Part shown: positions 60,754 through 64,000 of the stretch, piece after piece
How positions within the stretch are numbered: position 1 is the first letter of the stretch
How the letters are laid out: each line of letters starts with the position of its first letter
Source: Bradyrhizobium sp. JYMT SZCCT0428
GTDB taxonomy: Bacteria; Pseudomonadota; Alphaproteobacteria; Rhizobiales; Xanthobacteraceae
Reading direction: 5' to 3'
DNA length: 64,000 bases
Assembly (NCBI RefSeq): GCF_018131075.1
Contig: NZ_JAFCLS010000012.1
Span: forward strand, 124,001-188,000
The notes under the pieces: model-generated
The model's database searches: none
Told to the model about the DNA's origin: nothing
The model's input: only the letters and a program-made list of their open reading frames with translations
Program-made: the position numbers and the translations under genes

Positions 60754-63700
60754 GTGTCTAACGCTCAGCCCCTCAATCGGTTCCCAAGGGAACCAAAGTC
60801 GGCCGAGCGGCATTCTACATATCTCCGGAACGTCTCCTTTCTCGCAAGTGAATGGGGGCGTCGTTTCCATGGCTATGGCATCACCGTGAACAAAAAAGTC
60901 CAAACCGGCGAAAGCACCAAGGCCGGCGTCTCCTTCCGATTCGATGCTGCCGATCCGCTGCATGACGGCGGCAGCTTTGCGATCGATGCAAGCGAGGTGC
61001 CAGCCGTCGAGTCCAGCGACGATGAGCTTTGGTACAAGGATGCCATCATCTATCAGCTCCACGTCAAGGCCTTTGCCGACAGCAACAATGACGGCATCGG
61101 CGATTTCGCAGGACTGACGGAGAAGCTGGGATACCTGCAGGACCTCGGCGTCACCACATTGTGGCTGTTGCCGTTCTACCCCTCACCCGGGCGTGATGAC
61201 GGCTACGACATCGCCGACTATGGCGACATCAATCCCGATTTCGGGACGATGAAGGATTTCCGGCGCTTCATCCAGGAAGCCAAGCGGCGCGGCCTGCGCG
61301 TCATCACTGAGCTCGTCGTCAATCACACCTCCGACCAGCACGACTGGTTCAAGCGCGCCCGGCGCAGCGGCCCGGATTCGAGCGCCCGCAACTGGTATGT
61401 CTGGAGCGATACCGACCAGAAATACCAGGGCACGCGGATCATCTTCACCGATACCGAGAAGTCGAACTGGACCTGGGACCCGGAAGCCGGCCAGTTCTAC
61501 TGGCATCGCTTCTTCGCGCACCAGCCGGATCTCAATTTCGACAATCCGCGCGTGGTCAGCGCGCTGGTAAAGGTGATGAAGCGCTGGCTCGATACCGGCG
61601 TCGACGGTTTCCGTCTCGATGCGATTCCCTATCTGTGCGAGCGCGACGGCACGAACAACGAGAACCTGCCCGAGACCCACGCCATCATCAAGCGGCTGCG
61701 CATCGAGCTCGACGCCTATGCCAAGGGCAAGGTGTTGCTGGCGGAGGCCAACCAATGGCCCGAGGACGTGCAGGAATATTTCGGCCGCAGCGATGAATGC
61801 CACATGGCCTATCACTTCCCGCTGATGCCGCGGATCTACATGGCGATCGCGCAAGAAGACCGCTTTCCGATCACCGACATCCTGCGGCAGACGCCCGACA
61901 TTCCGAGCAATTGCCAATGGGCGCTGTTCCTGCGCAACCATGACGAACTGACGCTGGAAATGGTCACCGACGTCGAGCGCGATTATTTGTGGTCGACCTA
62001 CGCCAACGACCCCCGCGCCCGCATCAATGTCGGCATCCGCCGGCGCCTCGCGCCGCTGATGGACAACGACCGGCGCAAGATCGAGCTGATGAATTCGCTG
62101 CTGCTGTCGTTCCCGGGCACGCCGATCATCTATTACGGCGACGAAATCGGCATGGGCGACAACATCTATCTCGGCGACCGCAACGGCGTGCGCACGCCGA
62201 TGCAATGGAGCCCGGACCGCAATGGCGGGTTCTCGCGCGCCGATCCGGCGCGGCTTTACGCGCCCACCATCATGGATCCCGTCTACGGCTATGAATCCGT
62301 CAACGTCGAGGCGCAGTCGCGCAGCCTGTCGTCGCTGCTTTCAGCCACCAAACGGCTGATCGCGGTCCGCAAATCGACGCTGGCTTTCGGCCGCGGTACC
62401 ATGACGTTCATCCGCCCGGAAAATCGCTCGGTGCTTTGCTATGTGCGCCAGTACGAGGACGAGGCCATTCTCTGCGTCGCCAATTTGTCGCGCTCCGCAC
62501 AGGCCACCGAACTCGATCTCTCGGCGTGGAAGGACCGGATTCCCCTGGAGATGCTCGGCCGCACGCGTTTCCCCGCGATCGGCGAACTGCCCTACATGAT
62601 CACGCTGGCGCCGTACGGCTTCTACTGGTTCGAGCTACAGGAGCGCGACAAGTCCGAGCCGGTGGTGCAGCGGGCGGTGCCCGAATTCGAAACGCTGGTG
62701 GTGCCGCTGGGCGCGACCTGGGTATCGCTGGCGCGCACCCGCGGCGTGTTCGAGCGCGACGTGCTGCCCGGGCATCTGGCGCGGACGCGCTGGTACCCGG
62801 AGCGATCGGCCAAGGCAATCCAGCCGACGCTGATTTCGGCGATCCCGTTCTGCGATATCGGCGACAACCGGCCGTGGCTCGCTTTCTTCAAGTCGACGCA
62901 ACGCGGCGTCACCACGCGCTACGTGCTGCCGTTGCAGATCGAATGGGTGCGGTTCGACCGCGAGCGCTACAACCCGCGCGCCTTGGCGGCCGTGCGTCAG
63001 GGCGCCCGCGAAGGAACGCTGCTCGACGTCGCCAACGATCAGATTTTCATCGCGATCCTGCTGCGAAACCTCAAGGAATCGCTGATCGTCGACGAAAGCG
63101 AGCAGGGTTTGAAGCTGGAATTCCGGCCGACCAGCCGTTTCTCCGACAAGGCGATCAAGCAGCCCGAACACATCCGCACGATCGAGACCGAGCGGGCCGA
63201 CAGTACTGCGCAGGTGGATGACGATTATGTCGTCAAGATTTACCGCACGCTGCAGGCCGGCATCAGTCCCGAGATCGAGATGGGCCGCTTCCTGACCGAG
63301 ATCGCCGGCTTCGCCAACACGCCGGCGCTGCTCGGCAGCGTTGAACTGATCGATGGCGACGAACGAAACGCTATCGGCGTCCTGCATGCTTTCGTCGCCA
63401 ATCAGGGCGACGCCTGGGCCGTGACCGCGGCCTATCTCGACCGCTTCGTCGACGAGCAGCGCCTGCTGGCGGCAAGCGAGCGTGTCAGGGAAAGCGAGGA
63501 TCAGGTCTCTTTTCTGCGCTACATGTCGCAGGCCGGCCGGCGCGTCGCCGAGATGCATGTCGCACTGGCCAGCAATAATGAGCTTCCCGACTTCGTGCCG
63601 GAGCCTATCAAGCACGAAGATGTCCAGCGCTGGTACGGCGACACCCTGGCCCGCGTCGAGCGCGTCTTCGACACGCTGAAGCAGCGACGCGATACGCTGA

Positions 63701-64000
63701 AAGAAGCGGATCGTCCGCTGGTCGATCAGCTACTGGCCCAGCAATCCGGCCTACCCGATCGGCTGAAGGCGCTGCTGTCGCAGGAAAACGCCGGGCTCAA
63801 TATCCGCCATCACGGCGACTTCCATCTTGGCCGGCTGCTGATCGTCAAGGACGACATCTTCATCGTTGATTTCGACGGCGACCCGCGGCGCTCCATCGCC
63901 GAGCGTCGGCGCAAGGCGCCCGCGGCGCGCGACGTCGCCAGCATGGTCCGTTCGATCGATTATTCGACGACTGCAGCCCTTGAGCGGGCGCTCAAGGTAG
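60754..64000 (+). CDS. treS: Trehalose synthase fused to maltokinase (partial at window end)
   Basis: At least 1082 residues with no stop in the window. The GH13 TreS domain covers about residues 90-640: KDAIIYQLHVKAFADSNNDG, VVNHTSDQHDWF, VDGFRLDAIPYL (nucleophile), VLLAEANQWPEDV (acid) and LFLRNHDELTLEMV. The remainder is a maltokinase: VVKIYRTLQAGISPEIEMGR and HHGDFHLGRLLI, then IFIVDFDGDP and APAARDVASM. TreS interconverts trehalose and maltose; the kinase makes maltose-1-phosphate for glucan synthesis by GlgE, presumably encoded beyond 64000. The GTG at 60754 is chosen for its AGGAAGGGG site; GTG 60886 is possible. Confidence 0.93.
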   Translation, partial: MSNAQPLNRFPREPKSAERHSTYLRNVSFLASEWGRRFHGYGITVNKKVQTGESTKAGVSFRFDAADPLHDGGSFAIDASEVPAVESSDDELWYKDAIIYQLHVKAFADSNNDGIGDFAGLTEKLGYLQDLGVTTLWLLPFYPSPGRDDGYDIADYGDINPDFGTMKDFRRFIQEAKRRGLRVITELVVNHTSDQHDWFKRARRSGPDSSARNWYVWSDTDQKYQGTRIIFTDTEKSNWTWDPEAGQFYWHRFFAHQPDLNFDNPRVVSALVKVMKRWLDTGVDGFRLDAIPYLCERDGTNNENLPETHAIIKRLRIELDAYAKGKVLLAEANQWPEDVQEYFGRSDECHMAYHFPLMPRIYMAIAQEDRFPITDILRQTPDIPSNCQWALFLRNHDELTLEMVTDVERDYLWSTYANDPRARINVGIRRRLAPLMDNDRRKIELMNSLLLSFPGTPIIYYGDEIGMGDNIYLGDRNGVRTPMQWSPDRNGGFSRADPARLYAPTIMDPVYGYESVNVEAQSRSLSSLLSATKRLIAVRKSTLAFGRGTMTFIRPENRSVLCYVRQYEDEAILCVANLSRSAQATELDLSAWKDRIPLEMLGRTRFPAIGELPYMITLAPYGFYWFELQERDKSEPVVQRAVPEFETLVVPLGATWVSLARTRGVFERDVLPGHLARTRWYPERSAKAIQPTLISAIPFCDIGDNRPWLAFFKSTQRGVTTRYVLPLQIEWVRFDRERYNPRALAAVRQGAREGTLLDVANDQIFIAILLRNLKESLIVDESEQGLKLEFRPTSRFSDKAIKQPEHIRTIETERADSTAQVDDDYVVKIYRTLQAGISPEIEMGRFLTEIAGFANTPALLGSVELIDGDERNAIGVLHAFVANQGDAWAVTAAYLDRFVDEQRLLAASERVRESEDQVSFLRYMSQAGRRVAEMHVALASNNELPDFVPEPIKHEDVQRWYGDTLARVERVFDTLKQRRDTLKEADRPLVDQLLAQQSGLPDRLKALLSQENAGLNIRHHGDFHLGRLLIVKDDIFIVDFDGDPRRSIAERRRKAPAARDVASMVRSIDYSTTAALERALKV

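Noticed and set aside
1..64000. tRNA, rRNA, CRISPR arrays, transposases, phage genes and known riboswitches
   Set aside because: I looked for conserved tRNA loops, regularly spaced repeats and transposase motifs by eye and saw none; faint or divergent ones could be missed.

Overview
The window looks like chromosome from a Bradyrhizobium-type alphaproteobacterium (Bradyrhizobiaceae). The support is high GC in most genes, rhizobial gene families, an EcfG-type general-stress promoter motif, and many short palindromic intergenic repeats of the kind common in that group. I see no rRNA, tRNA, CRISPR array, transposase or phage gene. The assignment rests on recognition by eye; no database search was possible.

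Layout. 0-11.8 kb is a mix of single genes: an AraC regulator with a GyrI-like domain, a secreted coiled-coil protein, two candidate tiny ORFs in tandem, a glutathione S-transferase, an intracellular polyhydroxybutyrate depolymerase, a block of repeats, a second AraC regulator, an L,D-transpeptidase, a tiny zinc-finger protein between two direct repeats, an NTF2-like protein, an M20 peptidase and a cupin. 12-20.9 kb holds a solitary ModA-like binding protein, a PP2C phosphatase/Ser-Thr kinase fusion behind a formate/nitrite channel, a solitary amino-acid-type binding protein, a GMC oxidoreductase, and an MFS transporter divergent from an AraC regulator. 21.1-29.7 kb carries malonyl-CoA decarboxylase, a low-GC HEPN-like gene lodged between two half-repeats, serA, a glutathione peroxidase/DUF3297 pair, an amidase, and a cytochrome c/sorbosone dehydrogenase pair.

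29.98-35.1 kb is a complete pqqABCDE cluster, including a 26-residue PqqA, followed by a proline-iminopeptidase-like hydrolase. A long stem-loop sits between pqqA and pqqB. 35.35-40.13 kb is a three-gene 2-oxoacid oxidoreductase operon (korC-korA-korB type). Just downstream a DUF4344 metallopeptidase gene is bracketed by the true 3-prime end of korB and a second, degenerate copy of it. 42.1-46.9 kb is the prkA-yeaH-spoVR stress operon behind a good EcfG-type promoter. 47.8-48.9 kb has a frameshifted secreted protein and a DsrE-like protein. 49.2-56.6 kb is a sugar-phosphate operon (tal-pgi, gnd, zwf, pgl, gntK and a HAD phosphatase). 56.9-64 kb is an alpha-glucan/trehalose locus (GH15, malQ, and a treS-maltokinase fusion cut by the window end).

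Functional threads. PQQ synthesis sits beside a sorbosone/glucose-dehydrogenase-type protein with its own cytochrome c. The gluconokinase and 6-phosphogluconate dehydrogenase genes could take up gluconate made by periplasmic glucose oxidation, though this link is inferred. Storage and stress physiology recur: PHB depolymerase, trehalose/glucan enzymes and the EcfG-driven prkA operon. The least explained items are the HEPN-like gene inside a split repeat, the duplicated korB end around DUF4344, the pqqA-pqqB hairpin and the two tandem tiny ORFs.
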